DNA from: Candidatus Electrothrix scaldis | GTDB lineage: Bacteria; Desulfobacterota; Desulfobulbia; Desulfobulbales; Desulfobulbaceae | Assembly (NCBI GenBank): GCA_033584155.1 | Contig: CP138355.1 | Coordinates: forward strand, 4,429,501 to 4,493,500 | Length of the DNA stretch: 64,000 nt | Direction of reading: 5' to 3' | Shown here: positions 51,084 to 59,771 of the stretch, piece by piece | Layout: every line of letters begins with the position of its first letter | Position numbering within the stretch: position 1 is the first letter of the stretch | The notes under the pieces: generated by a model | The model's input: the letters and a program-made list of their open reading frames with translations, nothing else | Databases searched by the model: none | Told to the model about the DNA's origin: nothing | Made by a program: the position numbers and the translations under genes

Positions 51084-51941
51084 ATGCCTGAATATCCCAT
51101 TCAATTTTCTGGAACAACGGTCACGATCATCTACGAAGAGGAAGAGGTTTATCGTTTCCTCGCCTTCCTCTTCGCAGATGTGCATTGTTGCACAGGTGGA
51201 GTTCCCGCTGCACGCCTGATATTTGCCCGCCAGGACGACGGACAGTACACCCTAAGTATCAATGAGGAACCGCGATACACAGGCTGCCTTGGGGTACAAT
51301 GTGCCGCGATCTTATTTGATCTGGTTATCTTTAACCTCCTCAAAGACAACAGCTCCGGGGTTGCGGTGCATGCTGGCGCTGTTGTCGCACAAGAGCAGAA
51401 TAAGAACCGCGTCATCTTACTGCCTGGAGCGAGCGGATCTGGGAAAAGCAATTTGTCTGCCTGGCTGACTGCTCAGGGCCATTCCTACCTGACAGACGAG
51501 CTTGTCTTTTTCCCCACTGAGCAACCGGAGCAGCTTCTTCCTTTTACCCGACCATTCTGCATAAAATCCGCAGCCGTGGAAGTCATCAACAAACTGCTCC
51601 CGCATAATAATCCTTTTCCTCCTCTCCAAGACAAACAGGGAGCTGTGGTGCCACATCGAGCACTCAATCCGCTCTATACCGGCATATCGGCTCCACCCGG
51701 CTTGATACTCTTCCCAACCTATACAGCCGAAACCACTCTTCATATAGAAAAAATCTCAGGTGCCCGGGCAGCCTCATTGCTGATGGCCTGTCATGTCAAC
51801 GCACGCAACCTCTCGGACCACGGTTTTCAGCAGGTAGTACAACTTGCCCGATCAACGCCAGCTTACCGACTGAGCTACAGCAGCTTTGCGGGCCTCAAGG
51901 ATGCGCTGGACAATCTTATGAGCTCGTTACAGAGCTCGTAG
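51084..51941 (+). CDS. HPr kinase-related protein
   Basis: This 285-residue protein has a P-loop GASGSGKS at 115-122 preceded by AVHAGAV, as in HprK/PEP-carboxykinase-type kinases, and a second acidic motif LTDELVFF about 15-25 residues later. It lacks the N-terminal domain of true HprK. Kinases of this type phosphorylate serine of lasso peptides in paeninodin-like clusters. No lasso cyclase or leader peptidase is present here. It overlaps neither neighbour and lies 12 bp after the PqqD gene. Confidence 0.85.
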   Translation: MPEYPIQFSGTTVTIIYEEEEVYRFLAFLFADVHCCTGGVPAARLIFARQDDGQYTLSINEEPRYTGCLGVQCAAILFDLVIFNLLKDNSSGVAVHAGAVVAQEQNKNRVILLPGASGSGKSNLSAWLTAQGHSYLTDELVFFPTEQPEQLLPFTRPFCIKSAAVEVINKLLPHNNPFPPLQDKQGAVVPHRALNPLYTGISAPPGLILFPTYTAETTLHIEKISGARAASLLMACHVNARNLSDHGFQQVVQLARSTPAYRLSYSSFAGLKDALDNLMSSLQSS

Positions 51942-51956
51942 GGAGTTCCGAAGTAG

Positions 51957-53144
51957 ATGATCCAGGCTATCCTTGCACTCTGCGCCCGCGATTTGAGCCA
52001 TGACACCATGCTTACCCAGCTGGATCAATCTCTTGCTGCATTTCAGAGACATGGAGGCTCCTGGAGCCAGCTGATCCGGGAAGCGGAAAGGCAAGGCGTC
52101 GCCCCTTTGCTCTATAAGCACACCCGCTTACTGAACTACGCCATACCAGTCAATGAGCGACGCATGCTCCAAGGCCTGTACTTGCGGAACCGGCATTCCA
52201 ATAGCATCAGAAACAAGGCGGTTCAGGATATTCTTCACCTCTGTTCCCAACAAGGTACCCCTCTCCTTCTCGTCAAGGGGATCGCCCTGGCCAATTTCGC
52301 CTATGATGAAATCGGGCTGCGCCCTATGCGGGACATTGATCTTCTCATACACAAAGACGATATTGGCAAAGTTAAGGATATTCTTTACCAGCTTGGCTAT
52401 AGGCCTGATGAAAAGCATGCTGTCCCGGATAACTATTACCATCTTACCCCGATGAACAAAAACATTGACGGGCTTCCGGTAAGCATGGAGGTCCATCACA
52501 ACCTACTCCCCTTTCATCCCCAATATCCCTTATGGCCCCTGGAAAAGTCTTACGACACAGCTTGGGAATTTAAGATTAATGGCATTACAGCTCGCACACT
52601 CAACCTGGAAGACACCTTATGGTATGTGTACCTGCATGGCTTCCGGGCACCTCTGACCTATGAGCCATTCAGGCTTGTCCATGTTGCCGACCTGGTCACC
52701 CTTGTTGAAAAATTCTCTGAGAAGATAGACTGGCAAAGCGCCAGCAAAGAGATGCGAATCCTTAGCAACGCACTCTCCTGCTTACACCACCTCACTCCGT
52801 GGCCCCAGCATATCCGCGAAGAGCTTGAGCTCAACATACCTGATCGCCCACAGCGCGTTGGCTTCCCTTATGAAGGCTGGCCTCTACGAAAAATACAAAA
52901 AACACCGTGGGCAAAGCTGCCACAGCTTGCACGAAAAACTCTCTGGCCGTCTCAGTGGTGGGTGCAGCTTTATTATGGTCATATGCAGGGACGTGGTTAT
53001 TGCAAGGCACGATGCATTGATCATCCACGCATGCTGTGGCGATGGATCAAGGCCTATTGGCATGCGCATCGAACAGCAGCCCTACTGCCCACCGAGACCA
53101 AAGTTCCGCAGAGCCGTTCGAAAGGCATTGGCAGGGCTGAATAA
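51957..53144 (+). CDS. Nucleotidyltransferase family protein
   Basis: This 395-residue protein has the nucleotidyltransferase core GLRPMRDIDLLI (about residues 120-131) preceded by LLLVKGIAL, matching the large uncharacterised NTase family (NTP_transf_5 type). Such NTases occur with HprK-like kinases in peptide tailoring clusters. It lies 15 bp after the kinase with GGGAG upstream. Its end overlaps a convergent membrane protein gene by about 60 bp. Confidence 0.85.
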   Translation: MIQAILALCARDLSHDTMLTQLDQSLAAFQRHGGSWSQLIREAERQGVAPLLYKHTRLLNYAIPVNERRMLQGLYLRNRHSNSIRNKAVQDILHLCSQQGTPLLLVKGIALANFAYDEIGLRPMRDIDLLIHKDDIGKVKDILYQLGYRPDEKHAVPDNYYHLTPMNKNIDGLPVSMEVHHNLLPFHPQYPLWPLEKSYDTAWEFKINGITARTLNLEDTLWYVYLHGFRAPLTYEPFRLVHVADLVTLVEKFSEKIDWQSASKEMRILSNALSCLHHLTPWPQHIREELELNIPDRPQRVGFPYEGWPLRKIQKTPWAKLPQLARKTLWPSQWWVQLYYGHMQGRGYCKARCIDHPRMLWRWIKAYWHAHRTAALLPTETKVPQSRSKGIGRAE

Positions 53145-53453
53145 GGCATCGCCGACAATGATGGCGTAACCAAACCAGTGGAAAAAAGTCGGCGTTTCCT
53201 GGAGGGAAAAATACATATAGGTCAGCAAGGCCGTAGAGACAATCAGGGCGATGACAGAAAAGGTGGTATCCAGCAGAAAGGACACTAAACCAATATCCCC
53301 AGACTTGACAAACTCGATAAAGAGCACCACTACCACCAGGCCGATAAAGGTATATCCAGAAGGCCCTTCCAAAGAAAAATTAAGCCGGTACGCCACCAAG
53401 AGATAGATGATAGGGGTAAAAATCCAGGGAAACCTTCCCAATGTTTTTAGCAT
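53082..53453 (-). CDS. Small four-helix membrane protein
   Basis: The reverse strand encodes about 123 residues with four hydrophobic helices (around 8-24, 33-49, 59-81 and 92-105) and a basic C-terminus. The ATG at 53451-53453 follows GGAGAG. The family is unknown to me. Its 3' end overlaps the nucleotidyltransferase gene, which is unusual, but the hydrophobic pattern and ribosome binding site support it. Confidence 0.6.
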   Translation of the reverse strand: MLKTLGRFPWIFTPIIYLLVAYRLNFSLEGPSGYTFIGLVVVVLFIEFVKSGDIGLVSFLLDTTFSVIALIVSTALLTYMYFSLQETPTFFHWFGYAIIVGDALFSPANAFRTALRNFGLGGQ

Positions 53454-54344
53454 GGAACTCTCCAATTATTCAATTCATTGCGCGAATACGGCGAGCCACT
53501 CTCCACAGCTCACCAAGATAAGTGTGCAGAAACACACCAAGGTAGCAGAAACGTCTCTTTGTCCAGATGTCCAGATAGTGAAGACGTCAATCTGATAAAT
53601 TTTAATGCATCTCCCATAACGTGTAAATAGCTTTACCCGTCAATTCATCGGAATATCCCATCAGGAACTGGGGAGATACCGTATACAAGGTATGTAACCC
53701 ACTTCCGAGCCCTTTCTTTTTCAGCTCAATCTCGATATAGTATAATTTGGCGTTACCCAAGTACTGGCAGCTCCTTTTTCGTGGCCCTGCAACTCTTTTG
53801 AACGATCGCTTGTAAAATAGCCCCCGACTCCATGCGCACAACAAAGATTTGGGAGAATATCAATCAACTAAAAAGAATATCAAGTATTAAATTTATTATA
53901 TTTCAAGAAAAATTTTCCAATTTTTTTTTTTTGGTATACTATAATTTCAACATGTTAAAAGTTTATAATTTTTTAAACAGTAATGTATTGGGGGTTACGT
54001 AGTTGACAGAAATCAGTTACTATGCCAATGAAACGAGACAAGTCTAACAAGAGGCAGAAACTTTCTTTTTCCAATAAAATTGGAGCTATAAAATCAATTA
54101 AAAAAATAACAGCTCAATATAAAATTATTTTCCCGAACAGACAGACCTGTTGGAGACAAAGAATACAGCTTTAGATTTTTACAAACGATCAACACTCTGG
54201 GATTGAGATATGGTATGGAAACAGAATTCGGCTCTTATCAGCTGGAACTATTCAATGAAAACGGAGACGCCGAAATCGAATCCACTATGTAGACCAGACA
54301 AGCTCAACCTGTCAGTATTGTATTAAATTCCAGGGTATTGAAAG
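53454..54344. other. AT-rich interval without a firm gene
   Basis: This is about 890 bases. A minus-strand frame of 80 codons (53602-53844) and a short plus-strand frame near 54022-54174 have no clear start and may be remnants. The segment 53860-54000 is extremely AT-rich with a long T-run, and TATAAT at 53940-53945 could serve the downstream transporter gene, although no good -35 box is visible. Confidence 0.5.
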
Positions 54345-56183
54345 ATGCACTTTAATATACAAACTATAAACTACCTGAAAGAATCAAAGCTTTTTTCGCT
54401 TTGCTCAAATACTGATCTTGCTCGCATTGCTCCCTTTATCTCTGAAATTTCTCTCAATACAGGAGATCTCTTATTCTATACCGGAGAGCACGCCGAAAGC
54501 CTGTTCCTGCTCATGGATGGTCAAATTGAAATCCAGTCAGGAAGGAGAATTTTAAACACAATAAAATCAGGAACATTAGGAGAAGAAAGCGTTAATAGAA
54601 AGGGAAAATATCTCACAACGGCTGTTGCACTGCAAGATGCAAAGCTCCTGAAAATTCCACAAAAGCAGCTCCTCCGCTTACTCAAGAAGTACCCAGAGAT
54701 GAAGGACAAGGTCTATTCATCCCTGGTAAATCACCACGCTTACATTAAAATTGAGGATAAGACAAACAAAGAGGTCAAAAAAGACGACGCTGAAATCATC
54801 ACGGTTATCGGCTGGATCTTTGCTATTCTCTTACCCTTAGCGACCTATTATTATGCCGACAATCTCGCCTTTGACTGGAAGAGTAAGATATTCTTAACCG
54901 TTGCCATTGCAACGGTGGTTATGTGGATTTTCAGGCTGGTTGATGAGTATATCCCCAGTATTATGGCTATCATAGCAATACTGGTTCTGGATATAGCGCC
55001 GCCCGATGTCGTCCTCTCCGGCTTTACCTCAGGAAGTTTTTTTATGGCGCTGAGTATTTTTGGGCTTAGTGCCATCCTAACAACGAGTGGGGTAACCTAC
55101 AGAATCGTTATCAATTTATTCAGATTTCTTCCCTTATCGCAATTCTGGCATTCCCTGGCAATCTTTATAACCGGTATCTTTCTTACTCCACTTTTTCCCT
55201 CTGCAAATGGACGTATAGGGATTGCCACACCTATCTTATTGGATATGGCAGAATCTCTTGGTTATAGGAAAGGAGGCAAGGCCGCAACACGTCTTGCCAT
55301 TGCAACCTTTTCTGGTTTCACATTATTTTCCAGCATCTTCCTGAGTAGTAAGTCCATGCATTTTATTGTCTTCGGCATCCTTCCTCTTCAAGTACGGGAA
55401 CGATTCAGCTGGGGATATTGGTTGTATGCCTCCCTGATTGCCGGGCTTGTTCTCATGGGCTTTTACTTCCTCCTAACGCAGGTCATGTTTCAAAACAGTG
55501 ATAAACCGAGGCTCTCCCGAGATATCATAAAAGCGCAGTATGAAGTACTGGGACCGTTATCTGCTCAGGAATGGGCCGCTATCGGCGGTATTGCTCTTTT
55601 TGCTCTGGGTGTTGCGACCTCATCAATCCACAAAATCCAACTCCCCTGGGTGGGTTTTGCAGTTCTCTATCTCATCCTCGTCCTCGGATTTCTTTCAAAA
55701 AGAGACTTCAAAACCCATGTGGACTGGACCTTTCTCCTCTACCTTGGCGCACTCATCGGCCTGATAAAAACAATATCATATCTTGGGCTCGATACCCTGC
55801 TTGGACAGGAATTCGTGTGGTTAGGGAAATATATGAAGGACGATTTTTACCTGTTCGTTCCACTCCTTTCTATCTGCACGATGCTTCTCAGACTCTTTAT
55901 TCCCAATACCGCAACAGTTGCGATTCTTTCCTCTGTTCTCTTTCCTATCGCCCTTTCAAACGGTATCAACCCCTGGATTATCGGATTTATTATCCTTATC
56001 ATGAGTGATTCCTGGATCATGCCCTATCAGTGCTCTTATTACCTTCTCTTTGATGAACTCACATCATCCAGAAAAATTTTTAGCAAGGCTATGATGTTGG
56101 AATTTAATCTCATTTCAATATTTTTCAGAGTAGCTGCAATATATGCCTCCATACCGTTTTGGAAATCAATCGGAATTTTATAA
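54345..56183 (+). CDS. Cyclic-nucleotide-domain / DASS-type anion transporter fusion
   Basis: This 612-residue protein has an N-terminal cNMP-binding-like domain (about residues 10-130: LNTGDLLFYTGEHAESLFLLMDGQIEI ... LGEESV). It is joined to a membrane part with about 11-12 helices that resembles the divalent anion:Na+ symporter (SLC13) family, including the FLTPLFPSANGRIGIATPI segment. Substrates of the family are dicarboxylates, sulfate and similar anions. The regulatory domain fused to the transporter suggests direct ligand control. The substrate is not deducible. Confidence 0.8.
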   Translation: MHFNIQTINYLKESKLFSLCSNTDLARIAPFISEISLNTGDLLFYTGEHAESLFLLMDGQIEIQSGRRILNTIKSGTLGEESVNRKGKYLTTAVALQDAKLLKIPQKQLLRLLKKYPEMKDKVYSSLVNHHAYIKIEDKTNKEVKKDDAEIITVIGWIFAILLPLATYYYADNLAFDWKSKIFLTVAIATVVMWIFRLVDEYIPSIMAIIAILVLDIAPPDVVLSGFTSGSFFMALSIFGLSAILTTSGVTYRIVINLFRFLPLSQFWHSLAIFITGIFLTPLFPSANGRIGIATPILLDMAESLGYRKGGKAATRLAIATFSGFTLFSSIFLSSKSMHFIVFGILPLQVRERFSWGYWLYASLIAGLVLMGFYFLLTQVMFQNSDKPRLSRDIIKAQYEVLGPLSAQEWAAIGGIALFALGVATSSIHKIQLPWVGFAVLYLILVLGFLSKRDFKTHVDWTFLLYLGALIGLIKTISYLGLDTLLGQEFVWLGKYMKDDFYLFVPLLSICTMLLRLFIPNTATVAILSSVLFPIALSNGINPWIIGFIILIMSDSWIMPYQCSYYLLFDELTSSRKIFSKAMMLEFNLISIFFRVAAIYASIPFWKSIGIL

Positions 56184-56188
56184 AAGTC

Positions 56189-57202
56189 ATGAAAAATACA
56201 ATAATTAGACTGTTAACTGTATCTTTCGTTACGATACTTATAATTTTTCTTGTTGTAACCAACCTGAGCAAACCGAGGATACTCGTCCTACACAGTTACA
56301 ATCTTGATTTTACCTGGGTTGAAAATATTAATGTCGGCATCCTCAGGGTTCTGGAAAAGAAGCCCTATTCCATACGGTGGCATTATATGGATACCAAAAG
56401 GAATCCATCACCAGAGTATAAGGAAAAGGCGGGAAGAAATGCCATAAAGGCAATCAATCAGTGGAATCCGAATATTATTATTGCTGTAGACGATAATGCC
56501 CAAAAATTTGTGGCAATGCATTATAACAACAGCAAAGCGATAAATATTGTCTTCACAGGTGTAAATGCCTCTGTTGACACATACGGTTATGATAAAGCGA
56601 AAAATGTAACAGGCATTCTTGAACGCATTCCTTTCCAAGAATTCCGAGAAATCTTTGTGCAAATCTTACCAAAGAATAAACGACGCATTGTCCATATTTC
56701 CGACTCATCAGTCACCTCCCAATTAGTGCATGAAGAATTAACCAATGTGGACTGGAGTCCGCTCAAGCTCGTTAAATCGTTTCAATGCGAAACCTTTAAA
56801 GAGTGGAAAGAGGTCATTAAAAATGTCGACAAAATAGGAGATATACTTCTCGTCACCCATTACCACACCCTTCAGGATGAAAATGGCAAAACAATGAGCC
56901 CAACAGATGTCATGGCGTGGACAGCTGAGAATGTAAAAATACCCGATATCGGCTGTTGGGGATTCTTTGTCAAAGATGGTGGAATGATGTCAATAGCTGT
57001 TTCACCTTATGAACAGGGCGAAGAAGCTGCTAAAATGGCAGTAAAAATTATTGAGGAGAAGATCCCGCCCAACGAAATAGAGGTAAAAATCAACAGCCTC
57101 TATGTCGTCCACATGCGAGGAGACAAACTCAAAGAAAGAAATATATCTCCACCTAAAATGCTGGAAGCATTCGCGAAAGCGACAAATAATTATTACGAAT
57201 AG
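56189..57202 (+). CDS. ABC-type substrate-binding protein, unknown ligand
   Basis: This protein of about 337 residues has an N-terminal hydrophobic signal or anchor (residues about 5-27). The periplasmic binding core has RILVLHSYNLDFTWV, IIIAVDDNAQKFVAMHY and VPFEQ-like VSPYEQGEEAAKMAVKII, which fits the uncharacterised ABC_sub_bind (PF04392) family. The ATG at 56189 is just past the transporter stop. Permease and ATPase genes are not nearby, so it may be a sensor-type or orphan binding protein. Confidence 0.75.
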   Translation: MKNTIIRLLTVSFVTILIIFLVVTNLSKPRILVLHSYNLDFTWVENINVGILRVLEKKPYSIRWHYMDTKRNPSPEYKEKAGRNAIKAINQWNPNIIIAVDDNAQKFVAMHYNNSKAINIVFTGVNASVDTYGYDKAKNVTGILERIPFQEFREIFVQILPKNKRRIVHISDSSVTSQLVHEELTNVDWSPLKLVKSFQCETFKEWKEVIKNVDKIGDILLVTHYHTLQDENGKTMSPTDVMAWTAENVKIPDIGCWGFFVKDGGMMSIAVSPYEQGEEAAKMAVKIIEEKIPPNEIEVKINSLYVVHMRGDKLKERNISPPKMLEAFAKATNNYYE

Positions 57203-57210
57203 GACAAAGA

Positions 57211-57243
57211 GAGAAAAACAGAGAAACTGTTCTCCTGTTTCTC
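57211..57243 (-). terminator. Terminator of the CDF gene
   Basis: On the minus strand GAGAAAC ... GTTTCTC with a 9-base loop is followed by TGTTTTT. It overlaps the end of the CDF gene. The plus-strand side has no T-run. Confidence 0.6.
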
Positions 57244-58210
57244 AGGCGGATGATGAACACTCTGAGCGCTCCGCATCGCCCATCTTTGTCCCATTACCGG
57301 CAGGATGATAATGCACATAGACCTTGCGGAGCATTTCTATCCCCTTCAAGAGCTTACTCTCCACCTGGTCGGCAATTTCATCTCCTTTCCTGACGGTCAG
57401 ATCCCCATCAATGCAGATGGTCAGGTTGACCACGAGGTAGGGTCCAAAACGATGGGCGTGAATATCCTCAATGGCCTCTACCTCGATGACCTCCTCCAGC
57501 AGATCATAAATTTCCCGAGCCAGTTCCTCACTGGGCACATTATCCATCAAATCCGAAGAAGCCTCACGAAGGATGTCCAGGCCTGTCTTCGCCATGATCA
57601 CTGCCACAACAGCTCCGGCTACGGGGTCCACCCAGGGGGCACCCATCTGGCTCAAAGTAATACCGATAGCAGCACCAGCTGAGGCAAAAATATCATTGAG
57701 ATGGTCCTGAGCCAAAGCCTTGATCGCCAAATTTCCCGTCTCCTGCCCGACCTTACGCGCCTGCAACATGAGCAAAATCTTGGTCAAGATGGTGGCTAAG
57801 GCCACATACAGGGCAAACTGCCCTATGGGGTGTGACGGTACGGCGCCGGTAAATAATTTAAAGGCAAAATCTATGGAATCCCAGAAGATCGCTGCACCGG
57901 TGGTGATAACAAAGGCACCGATAACCAAGGCCGCTATGCTCTCAAGCTGGTGGTGTCCATAGGGATGCTCGCAATCTGCCGGTTTTCCAGAAAGCCGAAC
58001 AAATATCTTCACCGCAATAAAGTAGATCACGTCGGAGATTGAATTAATCCCATCGGCCAGCAAGGCCTGGCTATGCCCTATAATACCTGCAACCACCTTG
58101 ACCAGGGCAAGGACGGTGTTGCAAAACAGGCCGACATTCACCACATTTTCGGCTTTTTTCCGGCGATGTTCTGAATTACTACAGCGAAGTGGGCTTAGAA
58201 GTTCAGCCAT
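57242..58210 (-). CDS. Cation diffusion facilitator (CDF) metal exporter
   Basis: This 322-residue CDF protein has six transmembrane helices and a C-terminal cytoplasmic domain (about residues 215-310). The first metal site reads ADGINSISD (residues 52-60), with Asn instead of the more common His, and the second ALAQDHLNDIFAS (D169, H170, D173). A third conserved HPYGHHQLESIA segment is present. Substitutions at these positions track metal choice in the family. Mn2+ or Fe2+ is possible, but that is inference. Its C-terminus has the conserved VHYHPAGN. Confidence 0.9.
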   Translation of the reverse strand: MAELLSPLRCSNSEHRRKKAENVVNVGLFCNTVLALVKVVAGIIGHSQALLADGINSISDVIYFIAVKIFVRLSGKPADCEHPYGHHQLESIAALVIGAFVITTGAAIFWDSIDFAFKLFTGAVPSHPIGQFALYVALATILTKILLMLQARKVGQETGNLAIKALAQDHLNDIFASAGAAIGITLSQMGAPWVDPVAGAVVAVIMAKTGLDILREASSDLMDNVPSEELAREIYDLLEEVIEVEAIEDIHAHRFGPYLVVNLTICIDGDLTVRKGDEIADQVESKLLKGIEMLRKVYVHYHPAGNGTKMGDAERSECSSSA

Positions 58211-58238
58211 GTATATTGTCCGTTCATAAAATTACCAT

Positions 58239-58424
58239 TTAAAAATCTCCTCCTGCCAAGGCCAAGCGTTTCTCATTATACTTTGCAAAAATCAATAAGA
58301 GAAACCAAAGAATATAATAGCAGACAAGAAAGTCCCTCCCTTTCATACCCGGGGTCATGGAGAAGGTAAGATGGACGGTACCTATCTCAAGTTGGAGAAA
58401 GACTATGAACCGCCACATCCACAT
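58239..58424 (-). CDS. Tandem membrane protein, copy 4 (truncated)
   Basis: This 61-residue copy reads MWMWRFIVFLQLEIGTVHLTFSMTPGMKGRDFLVCYYILWF. It matches the N-terminal half of copies 1-3 (the HL-x-x-x-MTP motif and following helix). It lacks the second half and the Gly/Cys-rich tail. Its ATG comes two bases after the copy 3 stop, suggesting coupling. It is either a decayed copy or a short partner. Confidence 0.55.
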   Translation of the reverse strand: MWMWRFIVFLQLEIGTVHLTFSMTPGMKGRDFLVCYYILWFLLLIFAKYNEKRLALAGGDF

Positions 58425-58426
58425 GG

Positions 58427-58855
58427 TCAATCCCCACCACAACCGCCGCAACCACCACCTCCACCACAGCCACTACTTCCTCCACCACAGCCACTACTTC
58501 CTCCACCGCAACCACCTATACTGCTACAGCCACCACTGCTGCCGCCCCCTGAAGTGATCTCTGCGGCTTGGACTAAATAAATAACTCCCCCCACTCCCAT
58601 CATAAACCAGAGAAAATCAAAATGTGACATACCATGCGCCCTTCCCTCAAGATAACGAGCAATTCAAGCAGACAAATAAATAATAATAGGAAGAATAACA
58701 TGCCAATCATTCCATTTTGCGATCCCCAGCAAGATAAACCACAAAAAGAAATAGTATAGCAGGAAGCCTGGCCCTCTAACACCAGGTGTCATTACATTTG
58801 ATAGAACTACTGCTCCGGTTTCACATAACAAAAAAACAATAATACTCGATGCCAC
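58427..58855 (-). pseudogene. Tandem Gly/Cys-tailed membrane protein, copy 3, with in-frame TGA
   Basis: The GTG start at 58853-58855 follows GAGGAGGAGA. The frame reads MASSIIVFLLCETGAVVLSNVMTPG ... IIYLSA, then TGA (58664-58666), then IARYLEGRAHGMSHFDF and a tail with six cysteines separated by Gly/Ser. At the TGA the paralogues have Gly, so a single change GGA to TGA explains it. No frameshift is needed. It is probably a recent nonsense mutation. Readthrough or recoding cannot be ruled out from sequence. Confidence 0.75.
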
Positions 58856-58891
58856 TCTACTCTCCTCCTCATTATATCTGACAAGAATGCC

Positions 58892-59317
58892 TCACCCACC
58901 ACCGCAACCGCCTCCACCGCCGCAACCACTTCCTCCACCACATCCACAGCCGCCTCCGTAGCTACCGCCAGAGCCAAATGTATCGGTACCAAGAACGATA
59001 TATATAATTGTACCGCCGACCATCATAAGTACCAAATAGAAGAAGTTCGACATACCGTACTCTATCCCTTCGAGTATACGAGCAAGCCCAGCGGAACAGT
59101 AAAGCATACTGGGTGCCAGTATTTCTGCTTCGATTAACCTCCCAGCAGCCAGGACAACAAACCAAAGAAAAAAATAATACAGCAAAAAGGCCTGGCCTTT
59201 CACACCAGGGGTCATGCAATGAGAAAGCTTCACTACCACAATTTCACAGAAGGAAAAAAGCAACACGCCTCTTGCAATCTCTTTTATCACCGTATCATCC
59301 ATAAGTAGCTTACCCAT
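58892..59317 (-). CDS. Gly/Cys-tailed membrane protein, copy 2
   Basis: This 141-residue protein has an N-terminal region with HCMTPGVKGQAFLLYYFFLWF, about three hydrophobic helices (residues about 15-30, 43-60 and 92-110) and a C-terminal tail from about residue 115 built of Gly with Cys at 124, 126, 132 and 138. The ATG has AGAGG upstream. The tail could bind metal or be the target of the neighbouring radical SAM enzyme. It resembles TIGR04222-type proteins in layout, a comparison from memory. Confidence 0.75.
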   Translation of the reverse strand: MGKLLMDDTVIKEIARGVLLFSFCEIVVVKLSHCMTPGVKGQAFLLYYFFLWFVVLAAGRLIEAEILAPSMLYCSAGLARILEGIEYGMSNFFYLVLMMVGGTIIYIVLGTDTFGSGGSYGGGCGCGGGSGCGGGGGCGGG

Positions 59318-59345
59318 GTGAGCCTCTAATCATTTTCCACCTATC

Positions 59346-59771
59346 TCACCCTCCTCCACCTCCGCAACCACCACAGCCGCCTCCACCTCCACCGCCGCAG
59401 CCGCCTCCAGAACCACTCATACCTCCTCCTCCACCGCAACCTCCTCCAGTACCAAACCCTCCTCCGGTTCCTTGAGAAAAATTCGCCAGCAGAAGGTAAC
59501 CAACTGGTCCCTCAAACATTGTGCCCCATATACAACCAAACCCCGACAGACCATACTCGTGCCCTGCGATAATACGTGTAACCCCAGCAGAAACGTAAAC
59601 AACTATAGGCACAAGTATCTCCCAGTCGTTTAACTTGGTCATAATCAGCAGGACAAACCAGAGAACAACATAATACAGCAGAAAGTTTGCATCTCCTATG
59701 AGGGGAGTCATAAGTAAAGAAAGATGCACGGCCCCGTATTCAATCAAGATGAACAAAAAACAATTACTCAT
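59346..59771 (-). CDS. Gly/Cys-tailed membrane protein, copy 1
   Basis: This 141-residue protein has hydrophobic helices (residues about 3-20, 30-45, 52-68 and 76-97) with the shared HLSLLMTPLIGDANF motif and a tail (101-141) almost only of Gly with Cys at 112, 125, 133 and 136. Its ATG lies inside the last codons of the radical SAM gene (8-bp overlap), so the enzyme and this protein are translated from one message. This overlap is the best evidence for a functional pair. Confidence 0.8.
   Translation of the reverse strand: MSNCFLFILIEYGAVHLSLLMTPLIGDANFLLYYVVLWFVLLIMTKLNDWEILVPIVVYVSAGVTRIIAGHEYGLSGFGCIWGTMFEGPVGYLLLANFSQGTGGGFGTGGGCGGGGGMSGSGGGCGGGGGGGCGGCGGGGG

Noticed and set aside
49947-53144. 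A lasso peptide cluster.
   Set aside because: The kinase, NTase and PqqD fit a tailoring role, but no asparagine-synthetase-like cyclase, transglutaminase-like leader peptidase or short precursor was found.
53602-53844. An 80-codon minus-strand frame.
   Set aside because: No ribosome binding site, no recognised family, and it lies in a low-quality AT-rich interval. It may be a remnant.
58371-58580. A proline-rich plus-strand frame.
   Set aside because: Its Pro-rich sequence is the antisense reading of the Gly-rich tail of copy 3.
58664-58666. Selenocysteine at the TGA of copy 3.
   Set aside because: Paralogues have Gly at this position, not Cys, and no clear SECIS-like hairpin follows by eye.
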